From positions 1-38,894 of the forward strand of contig URNT01000030.1 in NCBI GenBank assembly GCA_900549235.1: 38,894 nt of DNA, in the 5' to 3' direction. Shown piece by piece: positions 16,108 through 24,299 of the stretch. The notes under the pieces were generated by a model. That model was not told the DNA's origin. It did no database searches and saw only the letters and a program-made list of their open reading frames with translations. Positions within the stretch are counted from its first letter, which is position 1, and every line of letters begins with the position of its first letter. A program made the translations under genes and the position numbers. Source of the DNA: an uncultured Clostridium sp. GTDB taxonomy: Bacteria; Bacillota; Clostridia; Lachnospirales; Lachnospiraceae.

Positions 16108-17715
16108 ATGGGAGCTGATATTGAAAGAATAAAAAATGACATTGAAGCGGGAAGGACCTCTCTGGGGATCGAGCTGGGCTCCACCCGGATCAAGGCGGTG
16201 CTGATCGACCAGGATCACCGGCCTATCGCTTCGGGAAGCCATGACTGGGAAAACCGGTATGTGGATCATATATGGACCTATACCCTGAAGGACATCTGGG
16301 AGGGGATTCAGGACAGCTTTGCGAAAATGGCCGCGGATGTAAAGGCTTCATACGGCCTTACACTTACCACCGTAGGCTCCATGGGCTTTTCTGCCATGAT
16401 GCATGGATATATGGCCTTTGATAAGGAAGGAAATCTCCTTGTGCCCTTCCGCACCTGGAGAAATACCATGACAGAGAAGGCGGCAGAGAAGCTGACAGAG
16501 CTGTTCCAGTACAATATTCCCCAGCGCTGGAGCATTGCCCACCTGTATCAGGCCATCCTTAATAAGGAGGAGCATGTAAGAGACATTGACTACCTGATTA
16601 CTCTGGAGGGCTATGTGCACTGGATGCTGACCGGGAAGAAGGTTCTGGGCATCGGCGACGTGGCAGGTATGTTCCCGGTGGATATTCATACAAAGGATTT
16701 TGACGAGAAGTGTATTTCCCTCTTTGACGAGCTGGTGAAGGAGGAGGGCTTTTCCTGGAAGCTCAGGGACATTCTTCCAAAGGCTCTTGTGGCCGGCCAG
16801 GACGCAGGCGTACTGACAGAGGAGGGAGCAAGGCTTCTTGATCCTACAGGAAGTCTGAAGGCCGGGATTCCCATGTGTCCGCCTGAGGGAGACGCAGGTA
16901 CCGGCATGGCGGCTACCAACAGCGTGGCAAGGCGCACCGGAAATGTGTCCGCCGGAACCAGTGTATTTGCAATGATCGTACTGGAAAAGGAGCTTAAAAA
17001 AGTTCATCCGGAGATCGACCTGGTAACCACTCCCGCCGGTGATCTGGTGGCTATGGTGCACTGCAACAACTGTACCTCGGATCTTAATGCCTGGGTTAAT
17101 CTTTTTAAGGAATTTTATGAGGCCATGGGCATGGAAGCGGATATGAACCAGATTTTTGGTACCCTTTATCATAAGGCCCTGGAGGGAGAGGCAGACTGCG
17201 GCGGGCTTCTGGCTTACAATTATTTCTCCGGAGAGCATATCACTCACTTTGAGGAGGGGCGTCCTCTCTTTGTCCGCAGGCCGGAGGATCATTTTAACCT
17301 GGCAAACTTTATACGGACCCATCTGTATACCTCTCTTGGGGCCTTAAAGACCGGTATGGACATTTTAACAAGAGAGGAAGGGGTACAGGTAGATACCCTT
17401 CTTGGACACGGCGGCTTCTTTAAGACCGCAGGCGTAGGCCAGCGGGTGATGGCGGGAGCCATGGGCGTGCCGGTGTCTGTGATGGAGACAGCAGGAGAAG
17501 GCGGCGCCTGGGGAATCGCCCTCTTGGCGGCTTATATGAAAAATAAGGCAGAGGGCGAGAGTCTGGATCAGTATCTGGCAGACCGGGTATTTGCCGGAAA
17601 CACCGGTACGGTGATGGAGCCGGTAAAGGAAGATATGGAAGGCTTTGAAGCCTTTATGGAGCGTTATCGCAGGGGCCTTGTCATCGAGCGGGCGGCTGTG
17701 GAGCAGCTGGTATAG
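16108..17715 (+). CDS. araB: FGGY-family L-ribulokinase
   Basis: This is a 535-residue sugar kinase of the FGGY family that would phosphorylate L-ribulose with ATP. The N-terminal domain starts after a short extension with LGIELGSTRIKAVLID, the phosphate-1 motif. GSMGFSAMMHGYMAFD corresponds to the substrate-binding M-H-G segment. The second domain has GDAGTGMAATNSVARRTGNVSAGTS, the phosphate-2/adenosine region. Its place between araA and araD gives the function. Sequence flavour is not that of classical E. coli AraB. Clostridia are reported to use a non-orthologous ribulokinase called AraK, which this may be, so the symbol marks the role only. Confidence 0.88.
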   Translation: MGADIERIKNDIEAGRTSLGIELGSTRIKAVLIDQDHRPIASGSHDWENRYVDHIWTYTLKDIWEGIQDSFAKMAADVKASYGLTLTTVGSMGFSAMMHGYMAFDKEGNLLVPFRTWRNTMTEKAAEKLTELFQYNIPQRWSIAHLYQAILNKEEHVRDIDYLITLEGYVHWMLTGKKVLGIGDVAGMFPVDIHTKDFDEKCISLFDELVKEEGFSWKLRDILPKALVAGQDAGVLTEEGARLLDPTGSLKAGIPMCPPEGDAGTGMAATNSVARRTGNVSAGTSVFAMIVLEKELKKVHPEIDLVTTPAGDLVAMVHCNNCTSDLNAWVNLFKEFYEAMGMEADMNQIFGTLYHKALEGEADCGGLLAYNYFSGEHITHFEEGRPLFVRRPEDHFNLANFIRTHLYTSLGALKTGMDILTREEGVQVDTLLGHGGFFKTAGVGQRVMAGAMGVPVSVMETAGEGGAWGIALLAAYMKNKAEGESLDQYLADRVFAGNTGTVMEPVKEDMEGFEAFMERYRRGLVIERAAVEQLV

Positions 17716-17729
17716 AAGGGAAGATAAAA

Positions 17730-18425
17730 ATGCTGGAAGAATTAAAACAAAAGGTGTATGAGGCCAATATGGAGCTTCCCCGCCGGGGCCTGATTACTTA
17801 TACATGGGGAAATGTAAGCGGCATCGACCGGGAAGCCGGACTGTTTGTAATTAAGCCAAGCGGTGTGGATTATGATCAGTTAAAGCCATCTGATATGGTT
17901 GTAATGGATCTGGAGGGAAATAAGGTGGAAGGAGGCTTAAATCCTTCTTCTGATACGGCTACCCACCTGGAGCTTTACAAGGCGTTTGAGGAGATCGGCG
18001 GCATTGTCCATACTCATTCTCCCCACGCTACGGCTTGGGCCCAGGCGGGAAGGGGACTTCCCTGCTACGGCACCACCCATGCGGATTACTTTTACGGGGA
18101 AATTCCCTGTGCCAGAAACCTGACGGCAGAGGAGATTGAGGCCGGTTACGAGAAAAATACCGGTACGGTGATCATCGAGACCTTTAAGGGGAAAAATCCG
18201 ATGTACGTTCCAGGAGTCCTGTGCAAGAATCATGGGCCCTTTACCTGGGGAAAGGATGCGGCAGAGGCAGTGCACAATGCGGTGGTACTGGAGGAAGTGG
18301 CAAAGATGAATTTTATGACCGAGCTTTTAAACCGTCAGGTTTCCCCTGCACCCCAGTGCCTGCAGGATAAGCATTTCCTCCGCAAGCACGGGCCAAATGC
18401 CTACTACGGACAGGGACATAAATAA
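17730..18425 (+). CDS. araD: L-ribulose-5-phosphate 4-epimerase
   Basis: This is a 231-residue class II aldolase-like epimerase that makes D-xylulose-5-phosphate, the entry to the pentose phosphate or phosphoketolase route. Zinc ligands are visible as His94 and His96 in IVHTHSPHATAWA and His168 in KNHGPFTWG. Asp75 lies in SSDTATH, matching the E. coli enzyme. The segment GTTHADYFYGEIPCAR is diagnostic for AraD as against fuculose aldolase. It starts 14 bases after the kinase and ends exactly where the next gene starts. Confidence 0.97.
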   Translation: MLEELKQKVYEANMELPRRGLITYTWGNVSGIDREAGLFVIKPSGVDYDQLKPSDMVVMDLEGNKVEGGLNPSSDTATHLELYKAFEEIGGIVHTHSPHATAWAQAGRGLPCYGTTHADYFYGEIPCARNLTAEEIEAGYEKNTGTVIIETFKGKNPMYVPGVLCKNHGPFTWGKDAAEAVHNAVVLEEVAKMNFMTELLNRQVSPAPQCLQDKHFLRKHGPNAYYGQGHK

Positions 18426-18779
18426 ATGGATTTTTATAAACGGGTAAGCCTGGTATGCAGGCAGATCCCACAGGGAAGGGCGGCCAGCTACGGGCAGATC
18501 GCCCTTCTCTGCGGTTTTCCAAAAAATTCCAGGCAAGTGGGATACGCCCTCAGAACCGGCCGGGCAGGAGAGGTGCCGGCCCACCGGGTCGTAAACAGCC
18601 AGGGAATCTTAAGCGGCGCCGGAGCCTTCGATTACCCCGGGCTGCAGGCCGCCCTCCTCCGGGAAGAGGGGGTGGAGGTGCTGGAGGGAAAACGGGTGGA
18701 TCTGAAAAAATATGGGTGGAAAAATAGTATGGAGGAGGCTGTCAGGCTGAAGGAATGGTTTGGGGAGCTGGGGATATGA
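18426..18779 (+). CDS. Alkyltransferase-like protein (ATL), MGMT DNA-binding domain without the acceptor cysteine
   Basis: The 117-residue protein matches the DNA-binding domain of O6-alkylguanine-DNA alkyltransferase. It has SYGQIALLCG, the arginine-finger segment RQVGYALR (Arg36) and PAHRVVNSQGILSG. The acceptor cysteine of PCHRV is alanine (Ala52), so it cannot take up the alkyl group. ATL proteins bind alkylated bases and recruit nucleotide excision repair. A C-terminal extension of about 30 residues is unremarkable. Its ATG touches the araD stop, so it is probably co-transcribed with the arabinose genes. A terminator overlaps its end. Confidence 0.87.
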   Translation: MDFYKRVSLVCRQIPQGRAASYGQIALLCGFPKNSRQVGYALRTGRAGEVPAHRVVNSQGILSGAGAFDYPGLQAALLREEGVEVLEGKRVDLKKYGWKNSMEEAVRLKEWFGELGI

Positions 18780-18794
18780 GGTCCCTGGCTTTTT
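18768..18794 (+). terminator. Terminator at the end of the arabinose operon
   Basis: CTGGGGA (18768-18774) pairs with TCCCTGG (18782-18788) with two G-U pairs, followed by CTTTTT. It overlaps the last codons of the ATL gene. The stem is short, so read-through is possible. Confidence 0.6.
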
Positions 18795-18851
18795 CATGCG
18801 ACTGAATACTGAGTTCGCCCAAATGGTTAAAATGATAATATCAGGCAAAAC

Positions 18852-18881
18852 TTGAAACGGCAGGGAAATTCATGTTATAAT
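18852..18881 (+). promoter_or_regulatory. Promoter of the second YesM/YesN pair
   Basis: TTGAAA (18852-18857), an 18-bp spacer and TATAAT (18876-18881, perfect) form a good sigma-A promoter. The transcript would start near 18888. This rules out a coding start at 18852 for the kinase. Confidence 0.72.
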
Positions 18882-18908
18882 TTTGAATGTATTATAGCAA
18901 TCTCAATT

Positions 18909-18932
18909 TGTGCACGATTTTTGTGCACGATT
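18909..18932 (+). repeat. Exact direct repeat TGTGCACGATT, candidate operator in the kinase leader
   Basis: TGTGCACGATT occurs at 18909-18919 and again at 18922-18932, 13 bp apart. Each copy holds the palindrome GTGCAC. The pair lies about 20 bp downstream of the predicted transcription start and upstream of the ribosome site, a position typical of a repressor site. No cognate regulator is obvious. Confidence 0.55.
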
Positions 18933-18962
18933 CGGATTTCCACCGGCCAGGAGATGTTTTTT

Positions 18963-20729
18963 ATGACAGATACTGAAAAGATAAAAAAATGCTTTGAAAA
19001 AACCACATTCCAAAGACTTCTCACTTGCTCTATGATTCTTATGGTGAGTCTGGTGTTCGGGTTGTTCAGCCTGTTGGTTACCTGGCTTTCAGAAGGGAAA
19101 ATACGCCAGAATGTGAAGAATAATATGTCTATTGTGGTAGAACAGTTTGATGTTTACTTAAATAATTACATCGCTAATATTGACACCGGCTTTAAAGCCT
19201 TTGAATCAGATCAAAATTTGCTTAATCTTCAGATCTCTTCCCAGAATGAACGGTATCTCAGCTACACAGCAGCTAATTATATCTATGTGAAGAAGCTTTT
19301 AAACCAATTTCTTAATGCGAATTCCACCAGTGTTTACGGTGTTTACATCAATTTCAGCGACGGCCGGATCATGACTCAGGCATATGAAAAGGACTTGCTG
19401 AAGATTAATTATTCCTACGAAAAGTGGAAGGAACGATTTCCTAAAAATCAGTATTATTGGGTGGATGCGGATTATTGCCGGGATCTGATTCCTGATCCCC
19501 AGGTAGGGGCGGTGCTGTTTCATTTATATGAGGATGTGAATACCCATAGGAATGGTATAATTTTGATCGCTGTAAAAGCTGAGTTTTTTGAGGAGATTTT
19601 AGATGTGGCAGCTCTTGATAAGGATGCAGGGATCAGCCTGATTACTGATTATGGAATTATGCATTTCGGCAATTTAAATGCTTCAAAGCAGGTAGATAAC
19701 AGGCGGGATTATCTGGTTCATAAGGCAGAGGAAACAAAAGAGATTCAAAGCCAGGTGCTGGATGGATATTATTTTATGTATAAAAATATGGATTTTACCA
19801 ATTGGAAATTGGTGTATACAGTAAAGGAAACCAGCATTTCCAATGCCCATTATATAATGCGGGATGTTATGATAAGCACAGTTCTGATGATTGCTGCATC
19901 AGCAGTTCTTTTAAGTCTTTTGTCAAGAGCAGTCAGCCGTCCTCTTCAGGAATTGACAAAAAAGGTAGAGAATAAGAATGTTTTAGAACATGAGATTTCC
20001 GTGGCTTCTTATGCGGAAATCAATTCCTTAAGCAGTGGTCTGGAGCAGATGCGCCAGAGAATTAACCATCTTTTGGTTCAGATTGAGGCAGAACAGGAAG
20101 CTAAAAGGCAGATTGAAATCGCTTTAATGCAGGAGCAGATCAATCCTCATTTCCTTTACAACACCCTGTATTCTATTATGCAGCTTTGCGAGATGAAAAA
20201 GCCGGAGAAAGCCAGCCGGATGATTGAAGCATTGTCTGCATTTTACAGGATCGGGCTGAATGAGGGAAAGAATATCATTACGGTTAGGGAGGAGATGGAG
20301 CATGTAAAAAATTATTTGTTTATTCAGCATTTCCGGTATTCGGATTTATTTGATTATACAGTAGACTGCAGCCCGGAGATTTTAAACTGCCGGATTCCTA
20401 AAATGTCCCTTCAGCCTTTGGTGGAAAATGCTATTTATCATGGTATCAAACAGAAGCATGAGTTTGGTAATCTATGTATTTTAGGAGGAACAAGTGATGG
20501 GATTTGTGCATACCTGGAAGTCCATGACGATGGACCGGGGATTTCACAGGAAAAAATGGAGGCCATACGAAGTGCATTAAAAGGCGGAATTACTACGGGA
20601 ATCAGCTTTGGGATGAAAAATGTGGATTCTCGGATTAAATTTGAATTTGGGAGTGAATTTGGAATTGAATTCTATTCTGAACCCGGAGATACCTGTGTCA
20701 GAATCAAATTTAAAATGGAAGATGCGTAA
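18963..20729 (+). CDS. Sensor histidine kinase, YesM type, of the pectin cassette
   Basis: This is a 588-residue membrane kinase. It has a first helix near residues 20-41, a large extracellular sensor of about 260 residues (probably Cache-like), a second helix near 301-322, a HAMP region, then the LytS-type motif MQEQINPHFLYNTL with His396. The N box is LQPLVENAIYHG, and DDGPGIS follows. ATG 18963 sits nine bases from AGGAG (18949-18953). The next possible ATG (18954) abuts the ribosome site and longer frames run through the promoter. In B. subtilis the YesM/YesN pair lies with rhamnogalacturonan genes, which agrees with the downstream lyases. Confidence 0.93.
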   Translation: MTDTEKIKKCFEKTTFQRLLTCSMILMVSLVFGLFSLLVTWLSEGKIRQNVKNNMSIVVEQFDVYLNNYIANIDTGFKAFESDQNLLNLQISSQNERYLSYTAANYIYVKKLLNQFLNANSTSVYGVYINFSDGRIMTQAYEKDLLKINYSYEKWKERFPKNQYYWVDADYCRDLIPDPQVGAVLFHLYEDVNTHRNGIILIAVKAEFFEEILDVAALDKDAGISLITDYGIMHFGNLNASKQVDNRRDYLVHKAEETKEIQSQVLDGYYFMYKNMDFTNWKLVYTVKETSISNAHYIMRDVMISTVLMIAASAVLLSLLSRAVSRPLQELTKKVENKNVLEHEISVASYAEINSLSSGLEQMRQRINHLLVQIEAEQEAKRQIEIALMQEQINPHFLYNTLYSIMQLCEMKKPEKASRMIEALSAFYRIGLNEGKNIITVREEMEHVKNYLFIQHFRYSDLFDYTVDCSPEILNCRIPKMSLQPLVENAIYHGIKQKHEFGNLCILGGTSDGICAYLEVHDDGPGISQEKMEAIRSALKGGITTGISFGMKNVDSRIKFEFGSEFGIEFYSEPGDTCVRIKFKMEDA

Positions 20730-20741
20730 AGGGCAGAGGGA

Positions 20742-22334
20742 ATGAGAAGATACAGTATTTTATTTATTGATGATGAGGAAGTAATACGAGAGAGTTTTTT
20801 AAGCCTGGTAAACTGGGAAAAACAGGGATATGATGTGGCTGGTGTACTAAAAAATGGAGAAGCAGCCTGGGCGTATTTAAAGGATCATCCCGTGGATATT
20901 ATTGTTACAGACATTAATATGCCGTTTATGAATGGAATCAGTCTTTTGGAACAGATCAGAAACACATATGCAAAAACAAGGGTTTTACTGTTAACGGGTT
21001 ATGAATATTTTGAATATGCGCAAAAAGCAGTACAGCTGAAGGCCTTTGATTTTCTGATGAAACCCGTGACCACAGAACGGCTTTTAAGCGCGGTGGAAAG
21101 TGCGGCCTTTGATATTGAAAAAGAAGAAGAGGCTTTAGAGGCAGTGGAAAAGAATCAGGAACTGTCCCGGAGCTATTTTGTTAACCAGCTTCTTTATGGG
21201 AAACTGGATCGGGAGCAGATCAGGCAGGAAGCCAAACGGCTTCAGATACCGGCAGATACTGGCAGTTATCTGGTGGTTTTAATTGCTGTGGATGTAAGAA
21301 AGGGACAGAGGATTCCTGAGGAGGAAATCGGAGACTTAAAGAGAGCACTTTTAGAACGGATTCGTGAGGAGGGTGTTCGGATGGCAGAGGAGATATCACA
21401 TCCTTTCGATATTTACTTTGCCAGAAATATTGGAATTCAGATTCAGATGGTTCTGGTATCTGAGTGCAGAGAACTCTTTACAGACTGGTTTATCGGAGAG
21501 TGGACAGGACGGCTTCTTAATATGGAAAAGGATGCGCCCTTATATCAACTGACGTTAGCTTCGGGAAAGTGCAGAAAAACTTTAATAGAACTTCCGGAGT
21601 CCTTTAAACGGGCAGAAAGAGCGCTTAAAAATCGTCATATGCTTGGAATAGGAAGAGCAATTTATGTGAAAGAACCTGTCCTAGAACGAAAAATGGCGGA
21701 AAAAACTGTGCTTCCTACAGATACCTTTCTTCATCATATCCGAATGGGAATGATAGAAGAGGTAAAAGCAGACATAAAAAAGATATACAGTACCTTTAGG
21801 CATAAGGAGTATATATCTTTAGAATCGGCCCGTATGGTTACCACTGAGTTAGCCATTACAGCATTTAAGGGAGAAATATCTTCAAAGGATGAGTCGGTCA
21901 GCTATTTGTTTTATTTAAATTTAATTCAACAATTAAATACACTGGACGAAATGGAACATGAGATTACAGAGTTTGCCGTTTCTATTGCTAAACGCCGCAA
22001 TAGCGGGGGAAATCATAAGAAAACAACAGCTGAAAAGGCCATTGAGTATTTAAACAGTAACTACGAAAAAGAGAATTTAAGCTTAAATGATGTGGCAGCA
22101 GCCTTAAACATCAGTGTACCTTATCTGGCGGTGTTGTTTAAAAAAGAGACAGATATGAATTTCAGCGCCCACCTTTTAAAAATTAGGATGGAAAAGGCAA
22201 AAGAACTGTTAAAAACAACCGGCTATACAGTCAGTGAAATTTCTGAGCAGGTAGGATACAGCAGTTCTCAGTATTTTGCTGTGTGCTTTAAAAAATATAC
22301 GGGAATATCTCCCGGGGCTTACCGGGAGCAATAA
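20742..22334 (+). CDS. AraC-family response regulator, YesN type, of the pectin cassette
   Basis: This is a 530-residue response regulator with a receiver domain (1-120) carrying Asp57 in IIVTDINMPF and the lysine of FLMKPV. The C-terminal AraC domain (about 430-530) contains LSLNDVAAALNISVPYLAVLFKKE and VSEISEQVGYSSSQYFAVCFKKYTGISP, two helix-turn-helix units. It follows the kinase by 12 bases with GCAGAGGG as ribosome site. The direct repeat at 22407-22438, just before the transporter promoter, is its likely binding site. A terminator after the gene separates it from the transporter operon. Confidence 0.94.
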   Translation: MRRYSILFIDDEEVIRESFLSLVNWEKQGYDVAGVLKNGEAAWAYLKDHPVDIIVTDINMPFMNGISLLEQIRNTYAKTRVLLLTGYEYFEYAQKAVQLKAFDFLMKPVTTERLLSAVESAAFDIEKEEEALEAVEKNQELSRSYFVNQLLYGKLDREQIRQEAKRLQIPADTGSYLVVLIAVDVRKGQRIPEEEIGDLKRALLERIREEGVRMAEEISHPFDIYFARNIGIQIQMVLVSECRELFTDWFIGEWTGRLLNMEKDAPLYQLTLASGKCRKTLIELPESFKRAERALKNRHMLGIGRAIYVKEPVLERKMAEKTVLPTDTFLHHIRMGMIEEVKADIKKIYSTFRHKEYISLESARMVTTELAITAFKGEISSKDESVSYLFYLNLIQQLNTLDEMEHEITEFAVSIAKRRNSGGNHKKTTAEKAIEYLNSNYEKENLSLNDVAAALNISVPYLAVLFKKETDMNFSAHLLKIRMEKAKELLKTTGYTVSEISEQVGYSSSQYFAVCFKKYTGISPGAYREQ

Positions 22335-22349
22335 GAGAAATTAAAAAAG

Positions 22350-22392
22350 CGCAGGGGATGTATGCGAAAAACGCAAAACCCTGCGTTTTTTT
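22350..22392 (+). terminator. Terminator after the response regulator gene
   Basis: CGCAGGG (22350-22356) pairs with CCCTGCG (22379-22385), enclosing a small TGCG-AAAAA-CGCA stem, followed by seven T. A competing ACGCA/TGCGT pairing can also end at the U tract, so the element may fold in two ways. Confidence 0.75.
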
Positions 22393-22406
22393 GACCAGAA
22401 GTATGA

Positions 22407-22438
22407 GTATAAAATATTGAACATTTTGTATAAAATAT
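22407..22438 (+). promoter_or_regulatory. Direct repeat GTATAAAATAT, spaced 21 bp, candidate YesN-type activator site
   Basis: GTATAAAATAT is exactly repeated at 22407-22417 and 22428-22438, start to start 21 bp, which is two helical turns. The second copy ends 4 bp before the proposed -35 (22443). AraC-type activators commonly bind such in-phase direct repeats abutting the -35 element. The adjacent response regulator is the obvious candidate. Confidence 0.65.
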
Positions 22439-22442
22439 AAAA

Positions 22443-22471
22443 TTTAAAAGTCTCTCCACTTTCCATAAAAT
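22443..22471 (+). promoter_or_regulatory. Promoter of the oligosaccharide transporter operon
   Basis: TTTAAA (22443-22448), a 17-bp spacer and TAAAAT (22466-22471). The -35 is poor, which is expected for an activator-dependent promoter and fits the direct repeat just upstream. Transcription would start near 22478. Confidence 0.6.
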
Positions 22472-22531
22472 AGAGTCATCAAGAGCGGAGAAATCCGGAT
22501 ACTGTGCTCTGGGTTAGAAAGGGAGAAACCT

Positions 22532-23428
22532 ATGAAAACGAAATCAAAATTTATGAAAAAGGATATGATGCCCTATTTGTTTTTAGCTCCAGCAGCTTTT
22601 TTCATACTGGCATTTTTGGCTTATCCATTGCTGACTGTATTTTTTTACAGCCTGCAAAGCTACGATGTGACGAAAATCGCCCAGAAGGGATTTATCGGTC
22701 TTGAGAATTTTAAGGAACTGTTTCAGGATAAAATATTTTACCGATCATTGAGTGTTTCAGCAAAATGGGTGCTGACAGAGGTGGGGGCTCAGTTAGTGTT
22801 AGGCTTGATGCTGGCACTTCTTTTAGACAAGAAATTCAAAGGGCGCGGAATTTATCGCTGTATCGTATTCTTTCCCTGGGCTGTTTCGGGGGTGTTGACC
22901 TCAATGCTGTGGTCGCTGATCTACAATGAGAATATAGGGCTTTTAAATTCCATTTTAAAGGATTTAGGAATTATTTCAAACAATATGGCCTGGCTGGGAA
23001 ATATGAAAACTGTGTTTAAAGCTACAGCGGCGGCAGAGATTTGGCGTGGAATCCCGTTTTTTGCTATTACAATTTTAGCGGCACTGCAGAATATTCCATC
23101 TGATCTTCATGAGGCGTGTGTAGTGGATGGAGCTACGGGAATTCAGGAAATTTTTCTTGTAAAACTTCCAATTCTTAAGGATACCATTATTTTAACCACT
23201 CTTCTAAGAGCAGTATGGGAGTTCAATAACGTGGATTTGATATTTACGCTGACAGGTGGTGGTCCGTCTTATCGAACAACGACTCTTACCATGTATATGA
23301 CAAATATGAGTATTAAAAACGGAAACTACGGATATGGTTCTACGCTGGCAGTGATTGCTTTCTTTGTTCTGTTACTGTTTGCTGGGATTTATCTGAAACT
23401 GTCCGGATATGGAAAGGAGGATGTATAG
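22532..23428 (+). CDS. Oligosaccharide ABC transporter permease, UgpA/LplB-like
   Basis: The product is a 298-residue permease with six predicted membrane helices. It has the cytoplasmic EAA loop LHEACVVDGATGIQEIFLVKLPIL that docks the ATPase. It belongs to the carbohydrate uptake transporter-1 class, which imports oligosaccharides. It is the first of a permease-permease-binding-protein set and starts after AAAGGGAGA. No ATPase gene is present in this cluster. The closest functional analogues by context are YesP of B. subtilis and similar pectin-fragment importers; the exact substrate is inferred. Confidence 0.93.
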   Translation: MKTKSKFMKKDMMPYLFLAPAAFFILAFLAYPLLTVFFYSLQSYDVTKIAQKGFIGLENFKELFQDKIFYRSLSVSAKWVLTEVGAQLVLGLMLALLLDKKFKGRGIYRCIVFFPWAVSGVLTSMLWSLIYNENIGLLNSILKDLGIISNNMAWLGNMKTVFKATAAAEIWRGIPFFAITILAALQNIPSDLHEACVVDGATGIQEIFLVKLPILKDTIILTTLLRAVWEFNNVDLIFTLTGGGPSYRTTTLTMYMTNMSIKNGNYGYGSTLAVIAFFVLLLFAGIYLKLSGYGKEDV

Positions 23429-23429
23429 A

Positions 23430-24272
23430 ATGGGAACTCATAAAGGAAGAAAACTTGCGGAAAAAATAGGATTTGGACTGGTGCTTTTTGTGTTTCTTGT
23501 ATTTATCCTTCTGCCTATTTACTGGTGTCTGGTGACTTCATTTAAGCCGTCAGCGGAAATTACTTCAAAAAATGTGACGTATTGGCCGGCTGATTTTACC
23601 TTTTTAAACTATGCTGAGGCATGGACGAAGAGCGGATTCAGCACGTATTTTAAAAATAGTCTTTTTATCGCTGTCTTTGGTGTTGTGTTTGTGGTGGCAT
23701 TGTCGATTCTTACAGGATATGCCTTAGCCAGATTTAGGTTCAAAGGGAAAAATGCATTTATGCTGATTCTTTTGTGCACTCAGTTCATACCGGGCGCTAT
23801 GCTGATTACTCCTATTTTTATCATTTTTAAGAATTTAAATATGCTAAACAGCTTATTTGCCCTTGTGCTTGTCAATACAACCTTTCACTTTCCATTTAAT
23901 TCCATACTAATGCGTGGATTTGTGGGAGGAATTGATTATACGATTGAGGAGGCGGCTCAGATTGACGGATGCAGCCGTTTAGGAGCCATCTGGCATGTGC
24001 TTTTGCCAGTGCTGAAGCCGGGAATCGCCACCATTGCGGCTTACGGATTTATTTCCTGTTGGAATGAATTTTTGTTTTCCTTTATGTTCATTAACAAACA
24101 GACGAAGCTGACTCTTCCTGTTGGTTTAAAGAGTCTGGTAGGAGAATTCAGCATCAATTACGGTCAGTTAGCAGCGGGAGCGATTATCGCAGTAGTCCCC
24201 ACTCTGATTCTTTTCAGCTATGTACAGAAAAATCTGGTGGGAGGATTAAGCTCAGGTGCTGTAAAGGGATAA
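23430..24272 (+). CDS. Oligosaccharide ABC transporter permease, UgpE/LplC-like
   Basis: This is the second permease, 280 residues from ATG 23430, which lies nine bases after AAGGAGG (23414-23420) and one base beyond the previous stop. It has six predicted helices and the EAA loop IEEAAQIDGCSRLGAIWHVLLPVL. An earlier in-frame ATG within the preceding gene would add seven residues but has no matching ribosome site. With the previous protein it forms the heterodimeric channel of the importer. Confidence 0.92.
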   Translation: MGTHKGRKLAEKIGFGLVLFVFLVFILLPIYWCLVTSFKPSAEITSKNVTYWPADFTFLNYAEAWTKSGFSTYFKNSLFIAVFGVVFVVALSILTGYALARFRFKGKNAFMLILLCTQFIPGAMLITPIFIIFKNLNMLNSLFALVLVNTTFHFPFNSILMRGFVGGIDYTIEEAAQIDGCSRLGAIWHVLLPVLKPGIATIAAYGFISCWNEFLFSFMFINKQTKLTLPVGLKSLVGEFSINYGQLAAGAIIAVVPTLILFSYVQKNLVGGLSSGAVKG

Positions 24273-24299
24273 AAACAATAAAAGAAAAGGAGAAGCATT

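Noticed and set aside
18852..18962. A longer start for the second sensor kinase at TTG 18852
   Set aside because: The frame would cover the -35, the TATAAT box and the direct repeats. ATG 18963 has a good ribosome site, so the extra 37 residues are not coding.
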